Shown one piece after another: positions 1-9,142 of a stretch of 64,000 bases of DNA (position 1 is the stretch's first letter; every line of letters starts with the position of its first letter). The DNA comes from Citrobacter koseri (GTDB taxonomy: Bacteria; Pseudomonadota; Gammaproteobacteria; Enterobacterales; Enterobacteriaceae), in assembly GCA_900446925.1 (NCBI GenBank), contig UAVY01000004.1, positions 186,001-250,000 on the forward strand, written 5' to 3'. A program made the position numbers and the translations under genes. The notes below the pieces were generated by a model. It was not told where the DNA came from, made no database searches, and saw only the letters and a program-made list of their open reading frames with translations.

Positions 1-733
1 GTCTGGGAGCGCTGGCGGAGCAAATTGAAGACGCGGTGGCGATTTCTTATGCGCGTTTGCCTGGTTTTCCGGCCAGTACCGTTCACGGGCATGCGGGGGA
101 ACTGGTGCTGGGGAATCTGGCTGGAGTCCCGGTGGCATGTATGAAAGGCCGTGGGCACTTTTACGAAGGTCGCGGCATGACGATCATGACTGACGCGATC
201 CGTACCCTGAAACTGCTGGGCTGTGAATTGCTGTTTTGCACTAACGCCGCCGGCTCTCTGCGCCCGGAAGTCGGGCCAGGCAGCCTGGTCGCGTTGAGCG
301 ATCATATCAATACGATGCCGGGCACGCCGATGGGTGGGGATGAACGACGAACGTTTTGGCGATCGCTTCTTCTCGCTGGCCAATGCCTACGATGCGGATT
401 ACCGCGCCATTCTCCAGTGCGTTGCTGGGGAAGAGGGTTTCACGCTTCACGAAGGGGTGTTTGTCTCTTATCCGGGGCCGAACTTTGAGACGGCGGCGGA
501 AATTCGCATGATGCAGATCATCGGTGGCGACGTGGTGGGAATGTCGGTCGTCCCGGAGGTGATTAGCGCGCGTCATTGCGGACTAAAGGTGGTGGCCGTA
601 TCCGCGATCACCAATCTGGCGGAAGGGCTGGGGTGATGTGAAACTGTCCCATGCGCAAACGCTGGCGGCGGCTGAGCTTTCCCGGCAGAACTTCATCAAT
701 CTGATTTGCGGCTTCTTACGCCAACTGGCTTAA
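1..733 (+). CDS. xapA: Xanthosine phosphorylase (purine nucleoside phosphorylase II), 5' end missing
   Basis: Phosphorolyses xanthosine, inosine and guanosine to base plus ribose-1-phosphate in the cytoplasm. The window opens inside the gene. The translation contains the purine nucleoside phosphorylase family blocks TNAAGSL, SDHIN, YPGPNFETAAEIRMM and GGDVVGMSVVPEVI and ends near residue LICGFLRQLA. Two single-G insertions break the frame: one near 332-338 (after the proline-glycine-threonine-proline-methionine stretch) and one near 630-635 (GGGG where GGG keeps the frame through AEGLGDVKLSHAQ). Without them the remaining 3' three-quarters of the gene reads normally to TAA at 731. xapB follows 60 bp downstream on the same strand, as in the E. 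coli xapAB operon under XapR. I infer sequencing errors, not a true pseudogene. Confidence 0.9.
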
Positions 734-793
734 AACACAAAATAATAATGGCCCTGCTTGCAGGGCCGTACTTTACGGCAAGGAACGAAAAAA

Positions 794-2053
794 ATGGGTA
801 TTACGTCCCGCTTAAAAGTCATGTCGTTTTTACAATATTTTATCTGGGGAAGCTGGCTGGTGACCCTGGGTTCTTACATGATTAACACCTTACATTTTAC
901 TGGCGCTAACGTTGGAATGATTTACAGCCCAAAAGGGCTGGCGGCGATTATTATGCCGGGCATTATGGGGATCGTCGCCGATAAATGGCTGCGTGCCGAG
1001 CGTGCATATATGCTCTGCCATCTGGTGTGCGCCGGCGCGTTGTTGTATGCCACGACCGTGACCGACCCGGATGCGATGTTCTGGATAATGTTAATTAATG
1101 CAATGGCCTATATGCCGACTATTGCCTTATCCAACAGCGTTTCTTACGCCTGCCTGGCGCAGTCCGGCCCAGGACCCGGTTACTGCATTCCCGCCCGTTC
1201 GCGTCTTTGGCACCGTGGGCTTTATTATCGCTATGTGGACGGTCAGCCTGATGGGGCTGGAGCTAAGCAGCGCGCAGCTGTACATTGCCGCTGGCGCTTC
1301 GCTGTTACTGGCGCTGTATGCCTTTACGCTACCGAAAATTCCGGTGGCGAAGAAGAATACGTCCGCCACGCTTGCCAGCAAACTGGGGCTGGATGCGTTT
1401 GTCTTATTCAAAAATCCGCGAATGGCGATTTTCTTTTTGTTTGCGATGATGTTAGGGGCTGTGCTGCAAATTACGAATGTTTTCGGTAATCCCTTCCTGC
1501 ACGATTTTGCCCGCAATCCGGCGTTTGCTGACAGCGTTGTGGTGAAATATCCCTCCATCCTGCTGTCTGTTTCCCAAATGGCTGAAAGTGGGTTTCATTC
1601 TGACTATCCCGTTCTTTCTGAAACGCTTTGGCATTAAAACCGTGATGCTGATGAGTATGCTGGCATGGACGCTGCGCTTTGGTTTTTTTTGCGTTTGGCG
1701 ATCCATCCCCGTTTGGCGTTGTGCTGCTGCTGATGTCGATGATTGTTTACGGTTGCGCTTTCGACTTTTTCAATATTTCAGGATCGGTATTTGTTGAGCA
1801 GGAAGTCAGTTCGACGATCCGCGCCAGTGCGCAGGGGCTGTTTATGACTATGGTCAATGGCGTAGGCGCCTGGGTCGGGTCAATTTTGAGTGGTATCGCC
1901 GTGGACTACTTCTCGGTGGAAGGCGTGAAAGACTGGCAGACCATCTGGCTGGTATTCGCCGCTTATGCGCTGGCGCTGGCAGTGATTTTTGCGCTGTTTT
2001 TCAAATATAAACATGAGCCAGAAAAATGGCTGGCGAAACCACTGGCGCACTAA
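794..2053 (+). CDS. xapB: Xanthosine permease, NHS/MFS family
   Basis: Proton-linked nucleoside symporter of the inner membrane, paralogous to NupG, importing xanthosine for XapA. I start it at the ATG at 794, matching the family N-terminus MGITSRLKVMSFLQYF; an upstream in-frame ATG would add an unlikely hydrophilic tail. The pieces together give about twelve hydrophobic helices, with conserved stretches FIWGSWLVTLG, ITNVFGNPFLHDF and YGCAFDFFNISGSVFVEQE. Three +1 shifts near 1165, 1583 and 1685 (the last in a run of T) split the gene. Removing three bases gives 1,257 nt, exactly 418 codons plus stop, the E. coli length. It is the second gene of a likely xapAB operon. Confidence 0.92.
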
Positions 2054-2149
2054 CGGCTGAAACGGCGGGGTGCCTGCCGCCGTTTCAACGTCCCTGAGAC
2101 AAATGTGCTAACGTTGCGCATTATTCCTTATCTGTGGAGCGCAATAATC

Positions 2150-3036
2150 ATGGAACGCGTACATCGTATAGATCTTAAATTATTGCGCTATTTTCTCGCT
2201 GTTGCTGAGGAGCTGCATTTTGGCCGGGCGGCGGCGCGTCTGAATATGTCTCAGCCTCCTCTGAGTATTCATGTCAAAGAGCTGGAAAACCAGCTCGGCA
2301 CGCCGTTGTTTGTTCGCCATTCCCGCAGCGTGGCGTTAACGCATGCGGGGAAAATTCTCATGGAAGAGTCGCGGCGTTTGTTGTTCAGCGCGAATCAGGC
2401 ATTTGCGGCGCGTGGAACAGATCGGACGCGGTGAAGCAGGGCGCATTGAACTGGGCGTTGTGGGCACGGCGATGTGGGGGGAAAATGCGTCCTGTGATGC
2501 GCCGTTTTTTGAAAGAGAACCCCAATGTCGAGGTGTTATTTCGCGAAAAAATGCCTGCGATGCAGATGGCGTTACTGGAGCGACGCGAGCTGGATGCTGG
2601 CATCTGGCGAATGGCGATCGAACCGACGGAGGGATTTACCAGCCTGCGCTTACATGAATCCGCATTTCTGGTGGCGATGCCGGAAGATCACCCTCTGGCT
2701 TGCTGCCCGGCGATCCCTCTTGATGCGTTATGCAACGAATATTTCGTTACCATGCCTTCGATTCATACCGATTGGGCATTTTTGCAACGTGTTTGTCAGA
2801 AGGCCGGATTTACGCCGATGATAGTGCGTGAAGTTATGGAGCCGCAAACGGTGCTGGCGATGATCAGCATGGGGATTGGTATTACGTTAATCGCAGACAG
2901 TTATGCGCAGATGAACTGGCCGGGCGTGGTGTTTCGCCCTCTGGAAGAACGTATTCCGGCAGATTTGTATATTGTTTACGAGCCGCAGCAGGCAACACCG
3001 GCATTAACGAAGTTGATTGATGCGCTGATTCGTTGA
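2150..3036 (+). CDS. xapR: LysR-type activator of xapAB
   Basis: LysR-family regulator that in E. coli activates xapAB with xanthosine as inducer. The N-terminal winged helix-turn-helix is plain (LLRYFLAVAEELHFGRAAAR, then LNMSQPPLSIHVKELENQLG), followed by the substrate-binding-like effector domain (ELGVVGTAMWG, VLFREKMPAMQ, ISMGIGITLIADSY). I use the ATG at 2150, which gives MERVHRIDLKLLRYF; the longer upstream extension lacks family support. Two +1 shifts, near 2408 and in the G run at 2476-2481, break the frame. Corrected length is 885 nt or 294 residues, the family size. It lies 96 bp after xapB on the same strand. A REP element follows its stop. Confidence 0.9.
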
Positions 3037-3115
3037 GCATTGCCGGATGGCGGCGCAAGCGCCTTATCCGGCCTACAAGACCCGTAGGCCTGATAAGCGA
3101 AGCGTCATCAGGCAT
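3037..3115. repeat. REP/BIME palindromic element after xapR
   Basis: Immediately after the xapR stop is an imperfect palindrome: ATTGCCGGATGGCGGCGCAA, then a mirrored CCTTATCCGGCCTACAAG and a second arm GTAGGCCTGATAAGCG...CATCAGGC. This is the classic enterobacterial REP sequence pair. Known roles of such elements are 3' mRNA stabilisation and DNA gyrase or IHF binding. Confidence 0.85.
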
Positions 3116-3133
3116 ATAAATATCGCGCATAGC

Positions 3134-3163
3134 AAAAAAAAGGCGCCTTTAGGGCGCCTTTTT
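3134..3163 (-). terminator. Duplicate terminator, outer copy
   Basis: Second copy of the GGCGCC inverted repeat with flanking A and T runs, part of the 158-bp-offset duplication. It would act as a backup terminator for the tRNA operon. Confidence 0.6.
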
Positions 3164-3291
3164 ACATTGGTGGGTCGTGCAGGATGACTCGCTTCGCTCG
3201 CCCTTCGGGCCGTCGCCGCTAGCGGCTCCGTTGTCTCACTACGTTCGACCCGAACCTGCTACAGGTTCGAATCATAAATATCGCGCATAGC

Positions 3292-3318
3292 AAAAAGGCG
3301 CCTTTAGGGCGCCTTTTT
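3292..3318 (-). terminator. Terminator of the valU-valX-valY-lysV operon
   Basis: On the minus strand, just after the lysV CCA end, the sequence forms a GGCGCC/GGCGCC stem with a CTAAA loop followed by five T. This is a standard factor-independent terminator for the tRNA transcript. Confidence 0.8.
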
Positions 3319-3322
3319 ACAT

Positions 3323-3398
3323 TGGTGGGTCGTGCAGGATTCGAACCTGCGACCAATTGATTAAAAGTCAACTGCTCTACCAACTGAGCTAACGACCC
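3323..3398 (-). tRNA. lysV: tRNA-Lys (anticodon TTT)
   Basis: The 76-nt minus-strand gene starts GGGTCGTTAGCTCAG and ends with encoded CCA. The anticodon loop is CTTTTAA, giving TTT. The T-arm GGTTCGAATCC is intact. It is the last gene of the four-tRNA operon, 4 nt after valY. Confidence 0.97.
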
Positions 3399-3402
3399 GA
3401 AG

Positions 3403-3478
3403 TGGTGGGTGATGACGGGATCGAACCGCCGACCCCCTCCTTGTAAGGGAGGTGCTCTCCCAGCTGAGCTAATCACCC
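3403..3478 (-). tRNA. valY: tRNA-Val (anticodon TAC), copy nearest lysV
   Basis: The 76-nt gene starts GGGTGATTAGCTCAG, has anticodon loop CTTACAA (TAC) and encoded CCA. It is identical in sequence to the two upstream valine copies. The symbol follows E. coli order valU-valX-valY-lysV. Confidence 0.96.
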
Positions 3479-3524
3479 ACTTCGGTACTTCATTTTACTG
3501 CAAGAAATCCAGCTGGCGAGAAAG

Positions 3525-3600
3525 TGGTGGGTGATGACGGGATCGAACCGCCGACCCCCTCCTTGTAAGGGAGGTGCTCTCCCAGCTGAGCTAATCACCC
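3525..3600 (-). tRNA. valX: tRNA-Val (anticodon TAC), middle copy
   Basis: An identical 76-nt tRNA-Val gene, separated from its neighbours by 45-46 bp spacers. The spacers carry short variable sequence that would be removed by tRNA processing nucleases. Confidence 0.96.
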
Positions 3601-3645
3601 CACTTCTCAATTTCTTGCTACACGGCGGAGACTACGTAAAGTAGT

Positions 3646-3721
3646 TGGTGGGTGATGACGGGATCGAACCGCCGACCCCCTCCTTGTAAGGGAGGTGCTC
3701 TCCCAGCTGAGCTAATCACCC
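3646..3721 (-). tRNA. valU: tRNA-Val (anticodon TAC), promoter-proximal copy
   Basis: The third identical 76-nt tRNA-Val gene and the first to be transcribed; a strong promoter lies about 20 bp upstream on the minus strand. Confidence 0.96.
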
Positions 3722-3739
3722 CCCGCTGTGTGGAGTCGC

Positions 3740-3767
3740 ATTATAGGGAGAGTTGAAAATGAGTCAA
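3740..3767 (-). promoter_or_regulatory. Promoter of the valUXY-lysV operon
   Basis: Reading the minus strand, TTGACT (3767-3762) and a perfect TATAAT (3745-3740) are separated by 16 bp. They are followed by a GC-rich discriminator (GCGACTCC), as expected for a sigma-70 stable-RNA promoter under stringent control. Confidence 0.8.
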
Positions 3768-3982
3768 CGCATTTTCTAAAGAAATTGTCCGTTCGTCGTA
3801 AATTTAAACAAAACGATCGCGAATTACTCCGTTCAGGCATGATTTGTATACGAAAATCGCAAAGCGTGATGTTCCAACCCGAACAACATTGAGGAATCAG
3901 ACCACGGTGATAGAATACCAGCCTGATAATCTTTCCCGGATTTGCCGGTTGTCGGCATCTTTAATAAACGTAAGGCCATTTC

Positions 3983-5397
3983 ATGAAAATCAAAACTCGC
4001 TTCGCGCCAAGCCCGACAGGCTATCTGCACGTCGGCGGCGCGCGTACTGCTCTTTACTCCTGGCTTTTTGCACGTAACCACGGCGGTGAGTTTGTGCTGC
4101 GTATTGAAGACACCGATCTCGAACGCTCCACGCCGGAAGCTATTGAAGCCATTATGGATGGTATGAACTGGCTGAGCCTGGAATGGGGATGAAGGCCCGT
4201 ATTTCCAGACCAAACGTTTTGATCGTTACAACGCGGTGATTGATGAGATGCTGGAAGCGGGTACGGCATATAAATGCTACTGCTCCAAAGAGCGTCTGGA
4301 AGCGCTGCGCGAAGAACAAATGGCGAAAGGCGAGAAGCCGCGTTACGACGGCCGCTGCCGTCATGGTCACGAACATCATTCTGACGATGAGCCTTGCGTT
4401 GTGCGTTTTGCCAACCCGCAGGACGGCTCCGTTATTTTTGACGACCAGATCCGTGGGCCGATCGAATTCAGCAACCAGGAGCTGGACGATCTGATCATTC
4501 GTCGTACCGACGGTTCCCCGACCTATAACTTCTGCGTGGTCGTGGATGACTGGGATATGGAAATCACCCATGTGATTCGTGGCGAAGACCATATCAACAA
4601 CACGCCGCGCCAGATTAACATCCTGAAAGCGCTGAACGCGCCGGTTCCGGTGTACGCGCACGTTTCCATGATCAACGGCGACGACGGTAAAAAACTGTCC
4701 AAGCGTCATGGCGCGGTCAGCGTGATGCAGTATCGTGACGACGGCTACCTGCCGGAAGCGCTGCTGAACTACCTGGTGCGTCTGGGCTGGTCCAGCGGCG
4801 ATCAGGAGATCTTCACCGTGAAGAGATGATCAAGCTGTTCTCGTTGAATGCCGTGAGCAAATCCGCCAGTGCGTTCAACACTGACAAACTGCTGTGGCTG
4901 AACCATCACTACATCAATTCTCTGGCGCCGGAATATGTGGCAACGCACCTGCAATGGCACATTGAGCAGGAGAATATCGATACCCGTAACGGCCCGCAGC
5001 TGGCTGAACTGGTGAAACTGCTGGGCGAACGCTGCAAGACACTGAAAGAGATGGCGCAAAGCTGCCGCTATTTCTATGAGGACTTTGCTGAGTTCGACGC
5101 GGATGCGGCGAAAAAACACCTGCGCCCGTCGCGCGTCAGCCGCTGGAAGTGGTGCGTGATAAGCTGGCGGCCATCACAGAGTGGAGCGCAGAAAACGTAC
5201 ACCATGCAATTCAGGCGACAGCCGATGAGCTGGAAGTGGGGATGGGTAAAGTCGGTATGCCGCTGCGCGTTGCCGTCACTGGCGCAGGCCAGTCTCCGGC
5301 GCTGGACGTCACGGTGCATGCGATTGGTAAATCCCGCAGCATCGAGCGCATCAATAAAGCGCTGGCTTTTATCGCGGAACGTGAAAATCAGCAGTAA
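3983..5397 (+). CDS. gltX: Glutamyl-tRNA synthetase
   Basis: Essential class I aminoacyl-tRNA synthetase that charges tRNA-Glu. The ATP-binding HIGH-type motif appears as [11 protein letters not shown] near residue 10 and the KMSKS-type motif as [12 protein letters not shown] near residue 235. A Cys/His zinc region (CYCSKER...CRHGHEHH) follows the Rossmann insert, and the C-terminal anticodon-binding part ends in AERENQQ. Three single-base errors split the frame: an extra G at about 4186, a missing C near 4818 and a missing G near 5128. Correction gives 1,416 nt, 471 residues, exactly the E. coli length. Because the gene is indispensable, these breaks show that the sequence contains errors. 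It diverges from the valU operon, as in E. coli. Confidence 0.95.
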
Positions 5398-5402
5398 GGT
5401 GT

Positions 5403-5482
5403 ATTAACCGTAGGCCGGATGGGGGTTGCGCCGCCATCCGGCCTGTTGCCCGATGGGCGCTGCGCTTATTGGGTCTACGATT
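5403..5482. repeat. REP/BIME element between gltX and yfeD
   Basis: The convergent gltX/yfeD gap holds GTAGGCCGGATGGGGGTTGC with the mirrored GCCGCCATCCGGCCTG, then a second arm CGCTGCGCTTATTGGGTCTAC. This is a standard REP pair at a 3' end. Confidence 0.85.
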
Positions 5483-5484
5483 CA

Positions 5485-5866
5485 TCAAGGCCCAAAACGG
5501 GCGAGAAAACCGCGTATGCCTTCTCGCGACAGAAAACTGCGCCAGCTTTTCCTGCTCTTTGGACGACATGTTTTCCACGGCATCAATAATCTGGCGATAG
5601 GCGTGGCTGCGCACAACGTGGCTGTATTCGGCAAGCGGCTCCTCCGCCTGATAAAACGCAGAATGGTTGCGGAAGGCAGGGATGTTAAGAATAAATTCCT
5701 GTACGCGAGCATCAATGTGAATGAGCCTTGCCCGACCGCCTTTTACGCCCGGAAACTTTTCAGTTTCCCATCCTTGTTCTCTGATCCACCGATTAACGGT
5801 TTGTCTGGCGACGCCAAGGCACTCCGCCAGCTCTTCGGTCGTCATTTTGCTGCGTAATTTTTTCAT
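5485..5866 (-). CDS. yfeD: Small HTH protein YfeD (DUF1323 family)
   Basis: Cytoplasmic protein of about 126 residues with an N-terminal MerR/Mu-repressor-like helix-turn-helix (MTTEELAECLGVARQTVNRW, then IREQGW and PGVKGGRARLIHID). Its function is unknown; the E. coli homologue is annotated only as a putative DNA-binding protein. One extra T in a short homopolymer near 5533-5536 shifts the last 17 residues. Corrected, the tail reads AQFLSREGIRGFLARFGP and stops at 5485, in line with YfeC and E. coli YfeD. It starts 1 bp after the yfeC stop, so the two paralogues form an operon. Confidence 0.85.
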
Positions 5867-5867
5867 A

Positions 5868-6230
5868 TTATTTGCTATCGCGAATCCCTAAGCGTTGTAA
5901 CAAACCGGTAATCCCTTCACGCAAAAGCAAAGACGTAAAGTGCTTCTGTTCAGATGGCGTCATCTCTTTGGCCAGCGTGACCAGCAGCGATTCAAGAGAG
6001 GTATCGCTGGTTAACGAAAAGGATTCCGATGCTCCCTCCGCAGAACGCTCGGCGCTGCGGATATATTCGCGAACCTGCTCATTAACGTGTACCAGCCGGG
6101 CTTTTCCTCCCTGTACGCCTGGTTTGGGCGACGTCGTCCAGCCTTCCTTGCGCACCCATTTATTGATGGTTTGTCGGCTGTAACCGGTCAGATTAGCGAG
6201 TTCTTCTGGCGTCATCCGTTCCTTGAACAT
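5868..6230 (-). CDS. yfeC: Small HTH protein YfeC (DUF1323 family)
   Basis: Intact 120-residue DNA-binding-like protein. The N-terminal helix-turn-helix is MTPEELANLTGYSRQTINKW, followed by the family motif PGVQGGKARLVHVNEQV. The C-terminus EQKHFTSLLLREGITGLLQR is the same module seen at the end of YfeD, so the two genes are paralogues. The target and ligand are unknown. It is transcribed away from alaXW, whose promoter lies upstream on the other strand. Confidence 0.88.
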   Translation of the reverse strand: MFKERMTPEELANLTGYSRQTINKWVRKEGWTTSPKPGVQGGKARLVHVNEQVREYIRSAERSAEGASESFSLTSDTSLESLLVTLAKEMTPSEQKHFTSLLLREGITGLLQRLGIRDSK

Positions 6231-6391
6231 AACGATTCCCTGAATAGTCGTATGGTTGAATTAGCGGTTCACTTATAGCATCATTTTAGTTGAAACCGTG
6301 ACGCGTTTAACTACTAAATGCGAGTTGTTACGCAATGTTCTTCATTTGCCTGCTTTTTCAGCGATTGAATTTGCCGGGCGGCATTTTGCCG

Positions 6392-6420
6392 TTGACACAT
6401 GCGAAGGGAATTCATATGAT
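6392..6420 (+). promoter_or_regulatory. Promoter of alaX-alaW
   Basis: A perfect -35 TTGACA (6392-6397) and -10 TATGAT (6415-6420) are spaced 17 bp apart. They are followed by a GC-rich discriminator (GCCGCCCG) and the first tRNA-Ala 32 bp downstream. Confidence 0.8.
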
Positions 6421-6452
6421 GCCGCCCGTCAACTCGACAAGCTTTACGTGAC

Positions 6453-6528
<76 letters not shown>

Positions 6529-6567
6529 AATTTGAATCCCAACAAATCTGGTACGTAAAAGCATCGT

Positions 6568-6643
<76 letters not shown>

Positions 6644-6650
6644 AAATTTG

Positions 6651-6678
6651 AACCCTCGCTGAAAAGCGGGGGTTTTTT
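6651..6678 (+). terminator. alaXW terminator
   Basis: AACCCTCGCT, a GAAA tetraloop and AGCGGGGGTT followed by six T form a strong factor-independent hairpin. Confidence 0.85.
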
Positions 6679-6854
6679 GTATCTGCGTTCCCGCCATTTT
6701 TGTAATACAGTTTCAGTAAGCGTCAATACCTTTGTATCAAATGAAAGAACGTGTAAGAGCGCCTGATATCAGGCCTGTGCAGGTTTGCTTCGCGTCACGA
6801 ATAAACTTATTATTTGTGTGCCTTATTAGCGTGACTGATGAGAACAGGGAATCT

Positions 6855-9062
6855 ATGCAGGATAAGCATAACTTACTAAAAAATATAAGAATTATTTATC
6901 GTTTCTTTGACGCTATCCATTGTCGGCATACAGTTCTCCCGCTCTATTTCTCCGCTCGCCGTTGTCGATGACAGCTCTATTTTCCTGGCCTGGCTGCCGC
7001 TATGCGTCATGTTTTCCGTGCTGTTCTTATTTGGCCGACGCGGTATTGTCCCTATCATTTTAGCGATGATGGCGACCAATCACTGGAACCTTCATCTCCC
7101 GTTAATGCAGGCAGCGGTGCTGTTATTTTGTCAGACCTTTTCCGTATTGGGCATTTGCGGGATTGTCCGCTGGCAAGTGGGGGCGCGCTGGCGTCATGGA
7201 TTGCCTGACAGGAATATCTGGTTGCGTATCTTCTGGCTCGGGTTTGTCGCGCCGGCGGGCATCAAAGCCAGGCATGTATCTCGCGGGGCATTGTCTGGAC
7301 TACCCTGTTGCGATATCAACATTCTTTGGTACGGCAACCATTATTTATACCATCGTGGATATTCTGAGCCTGATTTCAGCGGTCCTGATTTTCACGATGC
7401 TCTTTTATTATCCTTTGCGGATGATAATCAACCCGCGCTATTGCCGCATTTTCTGGCGCAGGGACATTGCGCCGTATCTGGTCAAAGAGAAGCGTCTGTT
7501 TACCCTGACCTGGATCTCCGTCGTCGTGGCGCTGATCGTTCTGATGTGCGCGGCCTTTTGATGCCGACTATATTGCCGGTTATCTGGTACCCGTCTTTTT
7601 TATTGTTTTTACGCTCGGCGTGGGCAGGTTGAGTTATCCGCTGCTGAACCTCAGCTGGGCCATCTCTGCGCTGTGCCTGCTGGTGTATAACCGGAATTTC
7701 TTGCAGGGCGTCGGCTCCGAATATTCACTGGCCTTTATCCTCTCTGTTCTCATCTCCTTTAGTATTTGTTTGCTGTATATGGTGTGTATTTATCAACGCA
7801 GCGAATGGTTGAACCGACAGTGGCATGGTCAGGCGTTAACCGACCCGTTGACGCGCCTTCCTAACATTCGCGCGCTGGAGCAATTTTTTGTTGCAGGGAA
7901 CAGGGCAAACGGTTTGCTGCCTGCGGATGGAAAACCTGGAATTTTTGAGTCGACATTACGGCATGCTGATGCGCGTTCATTGCAAACGCTCGGTGTGTCG
8001 AATGCTGCAACCGTTCCTGCAAGAAAACGAGAGCGTATTTCAGGTGCCAGGCAGCGAATTGTTGTTAGTGCTTCGCGGCCTGAGACGGAAGCCCGCCTGC
8101 AACATATGGTTAATCTCCTCAATAGCCGCAAAATTTACTGGAATAATACCGGGCTGGATATGGAATACGGCGCCGCGTGGGGGCGCTTACGACGGCAGGC
8201 AGGAGACGCTGCAACCCCTGCTGGGGGCAGCTTAGCTGGCTGTCGGAGCAATCCTGCGCGAACCACCGGGTTATGGCGCTGACCCAAAGCCTTGAGGCGG
8301 TCTCCGATCAGACGACGGAGCGGGTATTACTGCTGCAAAAGGTTCGCAAGGCGCTGGAAAACGGCGATCTGGTTTTGTACGCGCAACCAATTCTCAACGC
8401 GCAGGGGAAGGGGTATGCGGAGGTTCTGGCGCGGCTGAAAAGTGATGACGGCATCATGACGCCGGATCAGTTTATTCCACTGATTGCCCAATTTAACCTC
8501 AGCGCCCGCTTTGATTTACAGGTTGTGGAAGCCCTGCTGCGATGGATAGCTACCCACCCGACGACAGCGCCGGGCGCCCGTTTCTCGGTCAATTTAATGC
8601 CGTTGACGTTACTGAATAAAGAGAGCGCATCACGCATTATCGGCCTGTTCAGGCGTTATGGTATTACGCCTGAAAGCGTGATCATCGAAATCACCGAAGA
8701 GCAGGCGTTTTCCAATTCTGAAATCAGCACGCAGAATATTGCGCAACTGCGGAATTTCGGTTTCAGGATAGCCATTTGATGATTTTGGTACGGGATACGC
8801 GAACTATGAACGTCTTAAACGCCTGCGGGCAGACATCATCAAGATTGATGGTTGCTTCATAAAAGACATTATGACGGACTCTCTGGGATGCGATGATCGT
8901 GAAATCAATTACCGATCTCGCGAAAGCGAAATCCTTATGCGTGGTTGGCCGAATTTGGTCGAGACGCCGGAGCAGCGGGAATTACTTTTAAGCCTGGGCG
9001 TGAACTATCTGCAAGGTTATCTGATTGGGCGACCGCGCCCGCTGGAAGCGCCACAGCCATAA
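6855..9062 (+). CDS. pdeA: Membrane c-di-GMP phosphodiesterase PdeA (YfeA)
   Basis: Homologue of E. coli YfeA/PdeA (729 residues). It has an N-terminal MASE1-type membrane sensor of about eight helices (PLCVMFSVLFLFGRRGIVP, FWRRDIAPYL), a degenerate GGDEF region (ALTDPLTRLPNIRALEQ, no GGDEF signature) and a C-terminal EAL domain (VLARLK, EITEEQAF, DDFGTGYANY, then IKIDG). The domain would degrade c-di-GMP. At least eight shifts break the frame, near 6905, 7255, 7560, 7890, 8090, 8200, 8235 and 8778. Near 8884-8960 three separate insertions cancel, so about 70 nt are read out of frame without a stop. Undoing them restores VVAEFVETPEQ. Error density here is among the highest in the window. True decay cannot be excluded, but codon pattern and homology are preserved between the breaks. 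Confidence 0.85.
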
Positions 9063-9087
9063 AAAAACCGGGGAACATGTCCCCGGT
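9061..9087 (-). terminator. nupC terminator
   Basis: On the minus strand ACCGGGGACATGTTCCCCGGT is followed by a T run, giving a factor-independent terminator in the convergent pdeA/nupC gap. Confidence 0.8.
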
Positions 9088-9142
9088 TGCGCGTCGTAAG
9101 GCCAGATGAAGACGTTTGCGCCGCCGCCTGGCGATACCGTAA

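Larger units (their letters stand above)
3116..3340. repeat. Direct repeat carrying the lysV terminator and tRNA 3' end
   Basis: About 67-70 bp at 3116-3185 is repeated almost perfectly at 3274-3340, offset by about 158 bp. The copies differ mainly in the length of an A run (eight versus five). Each holds a factor-independent terminator (inverted GGCGCC arms flanked by A and T runs, read on the minus strand) plus the last 17-18 nt of tRNA-Lys. Only the copy next to 3341 continues into an intact tRNA. Between the copies is a GC-rich segment with CGCTTCGCTCG and CCCGAACCTGCTACAGGTTC, resembling degenerate tRNA T-arm sequence. It looks like a tandem duplication of the tRNA 3' end followed by decay of one copy. 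Confidence 0.7.

Noticed and set aside
3219..3476. An open frame of 85 codons running across lysV and valY on the minus strand
   Set aside because: It is translation of tRNA genes and their spacers; no ribosome site and no family.
3403..3721. Three 76-bp direct repeats suggesting a CRISPR-like or transposon array
   Set aside because: The repeats are complete identical tRNA-Val genes with encoded CCA, and the spacers are short and not uniform.
4152..4709. A long minus-strand open frame opposite gltX
   Set aside because: Shadow of gltX: it has no own homology and the plus-strand frame carries the synthetase motifs.
3983..5397. Programmed frameshifting as the cause of the gltX breaks
   Set aside because: No slippery heptamer or stimulatory structure was evident, the shifts go in both directions, and similar breaks occur across unrelated genes.
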